Assembly (NCBI GenBank): GCA_964058845.1
Contig: CAXKVR010000006.1
Coordinates: 248,001-312,000 of the forward strand
DNA from: Carex sylvatica
Lineage: Eukaryota > Streptophyta > Magnoliopsida > Poales > Cyperaceae
Length of the DNA stretch: 64,000 bases
Direction: 5' to 3'
In this document: piece after piece, positions 35,072 to 46,251 of the stretch
Position numbering within the stretch: the first letter of the stretch is position 1
How the letters are laid out: each line of letters opens with the position of its first letter
Notes under the pieces: model-generated
Databases searched by the model: none
What the model saw: the letters and a program-made list of their open reading frames with translations, nothing else
What the model was told of the DNA's origin: nothing
Position numbers and translations under genes: made by a program

Positions 35072-36399
35072 GTTTTTCTTCTTAAATTTCTCAATTTTGG
35101 GACCAATTTTAGTTTGATTTGGGTTTCTAAACAACTAGGTTGTTTAATATCAGTGGAGCAATGAAATGTGATATTAAAATGGTGTAGGTTAACTTGCATA
35201 TATGCATCATGTTCTTTGAATTGACAAATTCCAGATTTGGAGAAGCGACATAAGAACAGGTGCATACAGTAGCGGTCTGTAATTGTGTATGGTTAATTGT
35301 TTGTTTGTGTCAATTTTAGTGAAATGGAGGAATATTGAGTAAATTAAGTAAAAGCAAATCCAAATTGAGGCATTCAACTGTGAGTCGGTAACTGTGAAAT
35401 TGATTTATTTGAGAATGATTGGTTAAACGGTGTAGATAATTAAATGTTAACTTTTATTCAATTTACCAGTACATACACTGGTAACAACTTGATTTTCTAT
35501 TCTGCTATAGAAGAAAATGATATATCTTAGTGCTATGTCATGAAGGCCTAATAATGATTCCTACTTGTGCAATATCTTTCGCCAATACATCCACAGGAGA
35601 AATTCAAATTTGGGTTGAGAATTTCAAGTCTGACAGTAATGACAGACACACACAGGCATAGTGATTCACATTTAAAATAGTATCTATTTTTTCTTTTTGT
35701 TTCTCTATTCTTACATACACTTTTAATATAATGATTCACATTTTTTCTTCTTCTCTTAGGTCTTTAATAGGAATACAAGATCTGGGCAAGTGAGCAAGTT
35801 AAACTTCTCATGCATGTGACATATTGCAAATTTTAATTCTGATTTTTGTATTAGCAATTTAACCATTTTGGATCTGATGCTTTATAAGCAAGTTGACCTT
35901 TTTGGCTATTTTGTAGGCAAACAAGCCGGGAAAGCTTGACGAACTAATTCAAGACAAGTAAATAAATGGTGTGTTCCAAGTTTATGAACTTGTTATTTAT
36001 AGTTCTCCAGATTGATATGAACTTGTTATTTATACTTATCCCTTTTCTCCTGTGCTGTACTGGTGCTCAGAGGTGCTATTTTCTGTGGTGTGCTTGCTGA
36101 ATTTTCTGACAGCCGGAGACGAGGCAAGCACCTTGGTGCCGGCCGACTCTTGCTGCCCTTTTTGCATTTGGAGCCTTTCTCGGGTAATTTCAAGCACCTC
36201 CCTTTTTCTTGATTGATTGTTGCTCGAGATGTGATAGATTGTGAGTTGTTGTGATGAATTGAGGTATTGATCGATTGAGTACGGATTGTTGATTTTCCTG
36301 GCTTGATTGAGTGCGGGTTGTTGATTTTCAGCTTTTGTGTATGAAAATGCATACATTATAATAGTGGTGCTATATTTTGTATTTTATTAATCTTGAGAT
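35072..36399. other. No gene recognised (intron-like sequence after the QSOX-like exon)
   Basis: AT-rich, intron-like. One exon-like piece (TTTTGTAG acceptor, then ANKPGKLDELIQDK and a stop at about 35960) has no identifiable family. The GC-richer stretch 36050-36200 has open frames on the minus strand but no signature. Confidence 0.35.
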
Positions 36400-36770
36400 G
36401 AACAGGAGCAACAGATCAGCTCATTTATAAGAGTGTTATAGGTTTATGACATTAGGCTCAAACCCTTTACAAATCATGTCATGTAGAAAACTCAAGGCAT
36501 ATCAATTTGACTTTTCTTGCATATTCCATCTATAAGAGTGTAATAGGTCATGACATTAGGCTCAAGCCCTTTAATTTTCATGTCGTATAGAAAATTCATT
36601 GCCTTCTCAAATTCACTATTCTTGCACAGCCCATCTAAAAGAGTTTTATAGGTCACGACATGAGGCTCATGCCCTTTAGACATCATTTCACATAGAAAAT
36701 CTGGTGCCTTCTCAATTTCACTTTTCTTGCAGAACCCATATATAAGATTAGTATATGTCACAAATTAGGA
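36400..36770 (-). pseudogene. PPR-repeat protein remnant (P-class)
   Basis: Minus-strand frame 36761-36492 reads successive 35-residue PPR units: TYTNLIYGFCKKSEIEKA, VTYKTLLDGLCKNSEFEKAM, then GLEPNVMTYYTLIDGICKKS. A frameshift after SQID, then ALSFLHDMICKGFEPNV and YNTLINEL, show that the array continued to about 36400. Intact PPR proteins carry many repeats and an organelle-targeting peptide and bind organellar RNA. Only 3-4 repeats survive here, with no targeting region. Isolated fragment. Confidence 0.85.
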
Positions 36771-37249
36771 TGCATATAACACATTTTTGAGTCAGATTTT
36801 GTGATGAGTATATAATACTTTTGGTATTATTTTTTTGTTTCTTGGCCTTTTTAGGATGAAGGTGATGACTGAGCTGGACATGAATAGCTGGGCTAGAACT
36901 TTATTAATTATGTTATATGTGCTGTTTTGTTAAATGGGGGGGTGTTTGATATTATGCAAAATAACAATAGGCTAGCTTAATTTGAGAAAATTAGAATTGA
37001 GAATTTTATGGAATATGTGCTGTTTTTTTTATTTCATGACTTGAGAATTTTGAGGAAATTGTAATTGATACTATGGCAAAATTAAAATTGTTGTGTTAAT
37101 ATTGTTACTGTTGTATCTCAAATTAAAACCGTAATTTTGTATGATATTTGATGTTACAATTGAATTGATCTATTGTGTATGTTTTGAGAAAAGTAAAATG
37201 AAAAAAACCCAAAAAATTGACAAAAAAATAAATAACAAAAAAAAACTGA
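36771..37249. other. No gene recognised
   Basis: AT-rich sequence with poly-A/T runs, between the PPR remnant and the CACTA end. It could be CACTA interior. Confidence 0.4.
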
Positions 37250-37543
37250 CATAATAGTATCAGCGATCGGGTTTGACTATCAGCGACCGTTAATTCTGGT
37301 CGCAGATATTCATTCGTGACGTCAGCAAAAAAACAACAGCGACCAAACAAAATTGGTTGCAGAAAAAGTATCAGCGATCGTGTGACGTCATTCAGCGACC
37401 GGTGATGTCATCGGTTAAGTATCTGCGACCAGAGTATCAGCGACCGGAATTAACTTTCTGCAATCGGTATCATTATCAGCGACCGGCGCCTAGACTTTCT
37501 GCGACCGGAAAACCGGTCGCAGAAAGTCGGATCTGTTGTAGTG
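37250..37543 (-). mobile_element. CACTA transposon terminal region (second family)
   Basis: It ends on the + strand with TCTGTTGTAGTG, the complement of a CACTACAACAGA terminus. The 290 bp inside is packed with subterminal repeats of TATCAGCGACC/GGTCGCAGA in both orientations, including GCGACCGGAAAACCGGTCGC near 37501-37520. The other terminus was not found. The repeats and terminus differ from the CACTAGTGG family at 19534 and 29508. Confidence 0.75.
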
Positions 37544-38067
37544 TATATAGTATGATATTTCTTCATGGCTTATGATACACCTGCATCATTGTCAAAGAAG
37601 ATTTAAGATTCAAATTAGCCTTAGAAAATATAATTGAGTGATGGTTTAAGATTCAAATTAGCCTTAACAATGAAATAAAATAAATGGTTCCCGTTCCAGC
37701 TCCATGCATGCCAATAAATTTGGAAATTCATTTGATAGATGATGTATAATGATGATATCAATTATGATTTGTGGCATGCCTAACATGTATAGTAGCTTTA
37801 ATTTTTGCTTAAATTTCCTCTAATAAGTTGCATGCATGGAGCTGGGGTCCGGGGATGGTCGGAGGGGTTGGGTTAGGATTTTAATTAAGTGGTTCTAAAC
37901 TTTTGTTTCCCTCTAGTTCAGCTATGACACTACAGGTACATTGACATTATATGATGAGACAAAAGGTACCAACAACAATTGGGCAATCTAAACTTCTTGG
38001 ACATTTTGTATAACTTCGTAGTTTTCAAAAAGAACCTAAAAATATTTGATTGTTTTTATAGGGTGGA
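37544..38067. other. No gene recognised; inverted and direct short repeats upstream of the OXP pseudogene
   Basis: CCAGCTCCATGCATG (37696-37710) and its exact complement (37831-37845) form a 15-bp inverted repeat around 120 nt. TTAAGATTCAAATTAGCCTTA occurs near 37600 and 37648. The end of the stretch would be the promoter and leader of the former 5-oxoprolinase gene. Confidence 0.5.
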
Positions 38068-38888
38068 ATAGGAATTACAAAAAAGGAGGACAATTTTCGA
38101 TTTTGCATCGACAGAGGTGGCACTTTCACTGACATATATGCTGAGGTGCCAGGCAAACCAGATGGGTATGTCACAAAGCTCCTCTCTGTTGACCCGCAAA
38201 ATTATGAAGATGCCCCAGTAGAGGTCATTCGCCGCATTCTTGAGAAATTCACTGGTGAAAAAATCCCACGAAGTTTGAAAATACCAACAAAAAATATCGA
38301 TTGGATTCGAATGGGGACCACTGTTGCCACAAATGCCCGTCCAGAGAGAAAAGGGGGAAATAATTGCCTTATGTGTGACAAAGGGTTTCAGGGATTTGTT
38401 ACAAAGTGGGAACCAAGCCCGACCACACATTTTTTATCTGACAGTTGCAAAGCCCTCCAATTTGTATGAGGAGGTTATAGAGGTATTGAAACCGCTCGAT
38501 GAGAAAACTTTAATACCACTTTTAAAAGGGTTGCTTGACAAGGGCATAAGTGTCCTAGCTGTAGTCTTGATGCACTCCTACACATATCCAGCACATGAAC
38601 AGTTGGTTGAGAAAATAGCCTTAAAATTGGGATTCCGGCATGTTTCGCTCTCCTCCTCTCTTACTCCTATGGTACATGCTGTACCACGTGGCTTGACTGC
38701 CAGTGTCGATGCGTACCTGACTCCTGTCATCAAAGAGTACCTCTCAAACTTCATGTCACGTTTTGGCAGGGAAGATAATATAAATGTACTCTTCATGCAA
38801 TCTGACGGTGGCCTCGAGCCTGAGACTAGATTTTCAGGTCATAAGGCGGTGTTATCAGGCCCTGCTGGGGGTGTTGTCGGTTACTCGC
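38068..38888 (+). pseudogene. OXP1: 5-oxoprolinase (OXP) pseudogene, segment 1
   Basis: 5-Oxoprolinase cleaves 5-oxoproline to glutamate with ATP in glutathione breakdown. The N-terminal hydantoinase-A region is clear: [29 protein letters not shown], then in the next frame [60 protein letters not shown] and [17 protein letters not shown]. Damage: the expected start codon reads ATA (38068-38070); a run of five G near 38352 shifts the frame; about 30 residues after YEEVIEV are missing compared with plant relatives. The frame is cut at 38888 by the copia LTR and read-through gives only LTR-encoded residues. The rest follows at 45226 and 52851. Confidence 0.92.
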
Positions 38889-39195
38889 TGTTAAGAAAGA
38901 ATAATATCAGCCTCAGAATATTATTCATCATAGGCTAACTTAGGCAACAAATCAAGCTAGCCTCAAATTGATAGCTGTCAAGCTATAATTAGTACCCAGC
39001 TAGATTCTTGTAATTAGGTAATAATTAGGATGTAATTAGGCAACATATTCTGCCAATGCAAAATAGGAAGTAGCCAAACGGCTAGTAGTGTAATTTAGGC
39101 TTATATATACATCCATGTACAGAACATGTAATTAATCAGAAAACAATAATCAAGAACAATTGTTCATCATTTTCTCTACTCTTTAAATTTCCACA
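38889..39195 (+). repeat. Copia 5' LTR
   Basis: It starts TGTTAAGAAAG and ends TTTCCACA. A TATATATACATCC motif near 39112 is a probable promoter. Against the 3' LTR I see G/T, G/A and G/A differences at about 39003, 39030 and 39058. Confidence 0.95.
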
Positions 39196-39207
39196 TGGTA
39201 TCAGAGC
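39196..39207 (+). other. Copia primer binding site
   Basis: TGGTATCAGAGC, initiator-tRNA-Met type, immediately after the LTR end. The same 12-mer follows the 3' LTR at 44086-44097, showing that a second internal domain begins there. Confidence 0.93.
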
Positions 39208-39501
39208 AGGACAAATCCTGACTCAACAAAATCCAGCTGCAGATAACAAAGAACTGCAAGCAAACCACAAAATTCACAACAGAGACTGCCCCATTTTTTC
39301 TTTGCAAAACACAGCTCTCAGTTTTTAAGCACCGGTATTTCCAGCCAATCAAGTTGACGGGTTACCTGGTGCATTTAACTTCACATCATTGAGCTAGCCG
39401 AATTCCCATAAACTAGTAAGTATCTGTTCATACCTACAAAAATCAGCAAAACATCATTCAGAAACCAGCAACCCAAAATCTGTACCAGTACCCATAAAAC
39501 C

Positions 39502-42500
39502 ATGTCACAACAGTTTGATAACTCCAAACTTACAACTATAATCCTCACTGGCAACAAGAATTACATCCCTTGGTCCAGATCGGTTACAATAGGTCTTGGT
39601 GGCAAAGGGAAACTACACTTTGTCACTGGAACCAAAGAAAGACCCCAACCAGTCAAACCAAACGAGGCAACAGCCGCAGAAACCGCACAAATAGAAGAAT
39701 GGGACATCAACGATCAAATGATTATGTCCTGGCTCCTCAGTACAATGGATCCGAAAATCTCAAATGTGTTAATGTATTCCAAATCCGCAAAAGAAATATG
39801 GGATAAGGCAAGAAGAAGGTATGGTCAAACCAAAAATTTTGCTCACATTTTTAATATTAAACAAGAACTATCCAAAATCAGACAAGGTAATCTCAGCAAC
39901 AATGAACTCGTAACTGAAATTATGTCAAAATGGGAGGAACTTAATATATACCTTCCACCAACCACTGACCCAAATGAAACCCAAAAAAGAGCCGAGCAAG
40001 ATCTGATTTTTACCTATCTCGGAGCCCTTGACCCCAGCTATGAAGCAATCCGATCTCAAGTCTTGGCATCAGCCGAAATGCCAAGCTTTGACGATGTTGT
40101 TGCGAGAATCGAGCAAGAGCAGTCCAGGCGGTCTCTCATGAACTCGCATCAGTCCGAAACCACCGAAAACCAAGCCTTTAAGACACACCATCACCCTAAC
40201 CCTAACCCTAGAGGACCGGCCAAGACTAAGGGTGCCGCCGCTACCGACTGGTGCGACCACTGCAAGCGTGCAGGGCACAACCGAGAAGGGTGCTGGGTGC
40301 TACATCCTCATCTCAGGCCGGTGCGCAACAAAAGGGGGTGGGGAGGCGAAAAAAGGAAGGAAGTTTTCAGCGGCTTGAGCAAGGGGCCGGACCAAGTAAG
40401 TGAAGGGGTTGAACCGTTTGGAATGAGATCCGAACCAACAAAAGATAAAGGGGCTGAACTGGTTGGATCTTCTGTGGCGCCTACCGCACAGTTAGCACAC
40501 CTCATGACTCAACTGAGCAGCTTATTACAGCAACATGCTGCAGGTTCATCTAAACTGTCTATTTTTCGTACTAATTTTTGTGACATTTTAAAACAGTTAG
40601 AAAATTATTCTCCAACATTTGCCAATCTCTGTCAATATAAAAAAAATTGGATTGTAGACTCCGGTGCCACTGATCATATGACTTGCAACCCAAATAAATT
40701 ACAAACAATTTCCAAATTAAAGGAACCACAATATGTAACAGTTGCTAATGGCAACAAAACTCAAATCCTTGGAACTGGCACCACTAATCTCCTTAACAAG
40801 GATGTTAAAGATGTCCTGTATTTACCAGATTTTAATTCTAATTTATTATCAGTTAGAAAAATAACTCAAGACCTCAACTGTGATGTCATTTTCTTACCAA
40901 ATAAAGTGACATTTCAGGACCGAGTCACAGGGAAGAAGATTGGTGAGGGAATTTTTAAAAACGGTCTATATTATCTTGAAGACACTATTAATAAATGCTT
41001 TGTGTCAATGAGTCCACTAGATCGTGACAAGTTACTACACTGGAGATTTGGTCATCCATCTGATCAAGTTTTAAACAAACTTTTTTGTTATAAATTAGAC
41101 TCAAGTAATTGTGATATTTGTAAGTTTGCTAAACAAACTAGATTGCCTTTTTCCTCTTCTACTAGCGTATCAGAAAAATGTTTCGATTTAATTCACTCTG
41201 ATGTTTGGGGACCTGCTCCCGTTGATTCATATAATAATTTCAAGTATTTTGTCACTTTTATTGATGATTATTCTCGAACTACTTGGATTTATCTTTTAAA
41301 AGCAAAAAGCGAAGTATTTTCTTGTTTTCAAGAATTTTTTAATTTTATTGCAAATCAGTATAGTGCCAAAATAAAGATTTTTCGATCAGATAATGGGACA
41401 GAATATGTCAACAAAAATTTTGCTAATTTTTTCAACCAAAAAGGTATTCTACATCAAACCACATGTGTTAATACTCCTCAACAAAACGGAGTCTCAGAAA
41501 GAAAAAATCGTCATCTCCTTGAAGTCACTAGGTCACTGCTTTTTCAAAACAATGTTCCAAAGCTTTATTGGTCAGATGCAGTGTTAACAGCGACTTATCT
41601 CATAAACAGGTTACCCAGTATGAAACTAAAAAATATGAGTCCCTTAGAAATTCTCAAAGGACGGAAAATAGACCTAGACCATATTCGAGTTTTTGGGTGT
41701 ACATGCTTTGTACACATAAAAAGAACTGACAAATTGGATAGGAATTCTGTCAAAACTATATTTCTAGGGTATTCTTCCGAAAAGAAAGGTTACAAATGTT
41801 ATGATCCAAAAAACCACAAATTTTACATCTCAAGAGATGTATCGTTCATTGAAAGTGAACCATATTACCAACCAAACAGACAAGTAAGCAACCACCCAAC
41901 CATGTCACCTCCGAATAATTTTATGTTCCCTGAAGTAATCAATCAAGAACAGGTTGAGACTATAGAGGAAGAACAGATCGGTGAATCAAGCGCAATTTCT
42001 TCAGGAGGAGAAGAGGAAAGAGAATCAAATGAAGAGCTTTTTCAAGAAGAGTCTGGTCAGCCAACTCAAGAAGAAACTGCCTTGAGAAGAAGGTCCACAC
42101 GACAGACTCGGCCTCCTGTAAAATTGAGGGATTATGTATCCCATCAGGTAACGTATCCAATTCAAGAGTTTATCTGTTATGAAAAGGTATCTCCTGAATA
42201 TCGAGCCTATTTGAGTAACATAACTAGTCAAACCGAACCAGCCAGTTTTGGTGAAGCCAATTTGGATCCACTCTGGCGTAAGGCCATGCAAGAAGAACTT
42301 CATGCCTTGGAAAAAAATGACACATGGGACATTGTCAACCTACCAAAAGGAAAAAAACCTGTAGGTTGTAAATGGGTATATAAGATCAAATACAATAGTG
42401 ATGGTACAATAGAAAGGTATAAGGCTAGGTTAGTGGCCAAGGGATTCACCCAAACTTATGGTATTGACTACCAAGAAACTTTTGCACCAGTAGCTAAAAT

Positions 42501-43794
42501 GAGTACAGTTAGAATCTTGTTATCAGTAGCTACCAACTTATGATGGAACCTATTCCAAATGGATGTAAAAAATGCATTTCTTCAAGGCAATCTGGAAGAA
42601 GAAGTCTATATGATCCTTCCTCCAGGTCATAAAATTACATCAGATCCATCATTGGTGTGTAAGCTAAGGAAGGCAATTTATGGGCTAAAGCAATCTCCAA
42701 GAGCATGGTATGCCAAGCTAAGCTCTTTCCTTCTACAAAATAATTTTGTTAAAAGCACAGCTGATTATTCCATGTTTATTAAACATTTTGAAAAATCAAC
42801 CACCATTATCCTTGTTTATGTAGATGACATTATCATCACTGGAAATGATAATGAAGAAATTAAAAGAGTTAAGCAATCATTGAAAAATGAGTTTGATATC
42901 AAAGATCTTGGTACACTCTCATATTTTCTTGGAATAGAAATAGCTTACTCAAGCAAAGGATTATTTATATCCCAAAGAAAATATGTTCTTGACTTGTTAA
43001 AAGAGACTGGTAAGTTAGGAGCAAAACCAGCCGGTACCCCAATGGAAACCAGTATTAAACTTGGACCAGAAGATGGTGAACCACTACCTGACATAGGACA
43101 ATATCAGAGGTTGGTAGGAAAATTGATATATCTTACGGTTACTAGACCTGATATTGCATTTGCAGTTAGTGTTGTAAGTCAATTTATGCATGCTCCGCGT
43201 ACCAGTCACTTGAGTACCATTGATAGAATACTGAGATATCTCAAAGGTACTCCAGGTCGAGGAATCTGGATGAAGAAAAATGTTACTAACAATGTGGTTG
43301 GTTATTTTGATGCAGATTGGGCCGGAAGCTGTGACAGAAAATCAACCACAGGGTTTTGTACGTTTGTAGGTGGAAACCTGGTGACATGGAAAAGCAAGAA
43401 GCAGAATGTTGTGGCACGATCAAGTGCAGAGGCAGAATATCGAGCCATGGCATCCACAGCAAGCGAGCTTACTTGGATCAAACACTTACTTCACGATATG
43501 AAGATAGAGTGCAAAGGAACTATGCAGATGTACTGTGACAATCAAGCAGCACGGCACATTGCATCTAATCCCGTCTTTCATGAAAGAACGAAGCATATTG
43601 AAGTTGATTGTCACTTTGTTCGAGACAAGGTGCAATCAGGAGAAATTGAGACACCATTTGTTAGAAGCCAAGAGCAACTAGCAGACATATTCACCAAAGC
43701 ACTCAACAAACCAACATTTGAAAGTATACTTAGCAAGTTAGGATCAATCAATTTATTCGAGTCCAACTTGAGGGGAAGTGTTAAGAAAGAATAA
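39502..43794 (+). pseudogene. Copia gag-pol polyprotein with one internal stop
   Basis: A single 1430-codon frame. Domains in order: gag (residues 1-240), CCHC knuckle [14 protein letters not shown] (~250), aspartic protease [11 protein letters not shown] (~382), GAG-pre-integrase with the [10 protein letters not shown] zinc site (~512), integrase core with [15 protein letters not shown] and NGVSERKNR (~565-680), RT from [12 protein letters not shown] (~950) with YVDDIII (~1105), RNase H FDADWAG, SSAEAEYRA and CDNQAARHIA (~1270-1360). Copia order PR-INT-RT-RH. The only break is TGA at 42541-42543, between ATNL and WNLFQMDVKNAF, so this copy cannot make a complete RT. All catalytic motifs named are otherwise present. 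Confidence 0.95.
43770..43778 (+). other. Copia polypurine tract
   Basis: GAGGGGAAG directly precedes the 3' LTR. It lies inside the last codons of the polyprotein frame, which runs a few codons into the LTR before its stop at 43792-43794. Confidence 0.88.
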
Positions 43795-44085
43795 TATCAG
43801 CCTCAGAATATTATTCATCATAGGCTAACTTAGGCAACAAATCAAGCTAGCCTCAAATTGATAGCTGTCAAGCTATAATTAGTACCCAGCTATATTCTTG
43901 TAATTAGGTAATAATTAAGATGTAATTAGGCAACATATTCTGCCAATACAAAATAGGAAGTAGCCAAACGGCTAGTAGTGTAATTTAGGCTTATATATAC
44001 ATCCATGTACAGAACATGTAATTAATCAGAAAACAATAATCAAGAACAATTGTTCATCATTTTCTCTACTCTTTAAATTTCCACA
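43779..44085 (+). repeat. Copia second LTR (internal LTR of a partial tandem array)
   Basis: 307 bp with the same termini as the first LTR. It is followed without a gap by another PBS and leader, so it acted as the shared LTR of a LTR-internal-LTR-internal array. Confidence 0.95.
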
Positions 44086-45198
44086 TGGTATCAGAGCAGG
44101 ACAAATCCTGACTCAACAAAATCCAGCTGCAGATAACAAAGAACTGCAAGCAAACCACAAAATTCACAACAGAGACTGCCCCAATTTTTCTTTGCAAAAC
44201 ACAGCTCTCAGTTTTTAAGCACCGGTATTTCCAGCCAATCAAGTTGACGGGTTACCTGGTGCATTTAACTTCACATCATTGAGCTAGCCGAATTCCCATA
44301 AACTAGTAAGTATCTGTTCATACCTACAAAAATCAGCAAAACATCATTCAGAAACCAGCAACCCAAAATCTGTACCAGTACCCATAAAACCATGTCACAA
44401 CAGTTTGATAACTCCAAACTTACAACTATAATCCTCACTGGCAACAAGAATTACATCCCTTGGTCCAGATCGGTTACAATAGGTCTTGGTGGCAAAGGGA
44501 AACTACACTTTGTCACTGGAACCAAAGAAAGACCCCAACCAGTCAAACCAAACGAGGCAACAGCCGCAGAAACCGCACAAATAGAAGAATGGGACATCAA
44601 CGATCAAATGATTATGTCCTGGCTCCTCAGTACAATGGATCCGAAAATCTCAAATGTGTTAATGTATTCCAAATCCGCAAAAGAAATATGGGATAAGGCA
44701 AGAAGAAGGTATGGTCAAACCAAAAATTTTGCTCACATTTTTAATATTAAACAAGAACTATCCAAAATCAGACAAGGTAATCTCAGCAACAATGAACTCG
44801 TAACTGAAATTATGTCAAAATGGGAGGAACTTAATATATACCTTCCACCAACCACTGACCCAAATGAAACCCAAAAAAGAGCCGAGCAAGATCTGATTTT
44901 TACCTATCTCGGAGCCCTTGACCCCAGCTATGAAGCAATCCGATCTCAAGTCTTGGCATCAGCCGAAATGCCAAGCTTTGACGATGTTGTTGCGAGAATC
45001 GAGCAAGAGCAGTCCAGGCGGTCTCTCATGAACTCGCATCAGTCCGAAACCACCGAAAACCAAGCCTTTAAGACACACCATCACCCTAACCCTAACCCTA
45101 GAGGACCGGCCAAGACTAAGGGTGCCGCCGCTACCGACTGGTGCGACCACTGCAAGCGTGCAGGGCACAACCGAGAAGGGTGCTGGGTGCTACATCCT
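44086..45198 (+). mobile_element. Truncated second copia internal domain (PBS, leader, partial gag)
   Basis: A near-identical copy of 39196-40308: PBS, 300-nt leader (one A/T difference seen near 44185), and gag from ATG 44392 through the CCHC knuckle (ending ..EGCWVLHP). It stops at about 45198, where OXP-derived sequence begins. The remaining internal domain and a third LTR are missing. Confidence 0.93.
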
Positions 45199-45225
45199 TG
45201 ACATAAACACTGTTGCCACTGGTGG
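45197..45225 (+). repeat. Templated filler DNA at the copia-OXP junction
   Basis: These 29 nt (starting CTTGACATAAACACTG) are identical to 45356-45384, where the sequence is in its proper OXP place ([11 protein letters not shown]). They separate truncated gag from resumed OXP ([11 protein letters not shown]). A few OXP codons (after GYS, before LQTTKP) are lost relative to relatives. Confidence 0.9.
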
Positions 45226-46130
45226 TCTTCAGACGACCAAACCCTTGATCGGATTTGACATGGGTGGTACTTCAACAGATGTGAGCAGGTATGATGGTAC
45301 CTATGAGCAGGTTCTAGAAACCCAAATTGCAGGTACAACGATACAAGCCCCACAACTTGACATAAACACTGTTGCCACTGGTGGCGGATCAAAGCTCAAG
45401 TTCCAATTTGGGTCATTTCGAGTTGGGCCTGAATCCGTAGGGGCCCACCCAGGACCTGTTTGCTACAGAAAAGGCGGCTAGCTCGCTGTCACCGATGCTA
45501 ACCTAATTCTTGGCACTGTAATACCCGACTTCTTCCCTTCAATCTTTGGGCCCAATGAAGATCAACCATTAGACTATAATGCCACAAAATCTGCATTCAA
45601 AGTATTAGCAGATGAGATTAATTCTTACCGAAGGAACAACAACCCGTTAGCCAAAGACATGTTGGTAGAAGAGATTGCATTAGGGTTTGTTAATGTCGCA
45701 AATGAGGCCATGTGCCGGCCGATTCGACAACTTACCGAGATGAAGGGGCACGAGACGCGGGACCATGCCTTGGCTTGTTTTGGTGGTGCAGGTTCGCAGC
45801 ATTCATGTGCCATTGCCAGGTCACTTGGTATGAGCGAGGTTTTTGTACAGAGGTATTGTGGTATTTTGAGCGCTTATGGTATGGGTCTTGCTGATGTGGT
45901 GCAAGACATGCAAGAGCCATTTTCAGCTTGTTTTGATTCAGATTCTGTTGTGGAGCCAGAGAGGAGAGAGAAAGTCTTGGTGAAGCAAGTTCGAGAGAAA
46001 CTAGAAGAACAGGGGTTCTTAGAGGAGAGTATAAAGACTGATCAGTCGTACTTGAATTTGCGGTTTGAGGGTACCGACACAGCAATCATGGTCAAACGGC
46101 CCAAAAATGGAAATGACTTTGTTTCTGAGT
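45226..46130 (+). pseudogene. OXP1: 5-oxoprolinase pseudogene, segment 2
   Basis: It continues the OXP frame after the copia element: [40 protein letters not shown], then a TAG at 45479-45481 (family: Glu before LAVTDAN), then FPSIFGPNEDQPLD, MCRPIRQLTEMKGHETRDHA, ACFGGAG, RYCGILSAYGMGLADV and YLNLRFEGTDTAIMV. It is interrupted after FVSEF by the LINE poly(A) (46131 on). Apart from the TAG the frame is intact, so loss of function by insertion may be older than much of the point decay. Confidence 0.93.
46116..46130 (+). repeat. Left target-site duplication of the LINE
   Basis: ACTTTGTTTCTGAGT, repeated at 52851-52865. The extent on the T-rich side is ambiguous by 2-3 nt because the poly(T) follows. 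Confidence 0.92.
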
Positions 46131-46251
46131 TTTTTTTTTTTTTTTTGTCTCAAAAGGACCCTTAGGTCAATTTCCATTAAAACAAAGTACAGTTACACAT
46201 AACTGATAATCTGATACATTCACCACATAGCTATCCAAAACAACTAGAATT

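Larger units (their letters stand above)
38889..44085 (+). mobile_element. Ty1/copia LTR retrotransposon, nearly intact
   Basis: 5' LTR 38889-39195 and 3' LTR 43779-44085 (307 bp each, three differences seen by eye), PBS directly adjacent, PPT before the 3' LTR, and one gag-pol frame with a single stop. It is inserted in the OXP pseudogene. The expected right-hand target duplication is absent because the element continues, beyond its 3' LTR, into a second partial internal domain (44086-45198). High LTR identity indicates a fairly recent insertion. Confidence 0.95.

Noticed and set aside
36026..36356. Two overlapping 106-108-codon minus-strand frames
   Set aside because: Low-complexity Ser/Asn/Gln-rich reading of simple sequence in two frames at once; no family signature.
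40190..40213. Telomere-like CCCTAACCCTAACCC run
   Set aside because: It encodes HPNPNPR in the copia gag frame and is repeated exactly in the second gag copy; it is coding sequence, not an interstitial telomere.
39502..42543. Treating the copia frame before the stop as a stand-alone gene
   Set aside because: The frame continues in phase after a single TGA to RT and RNase H; it is one interrupted polyprotein.
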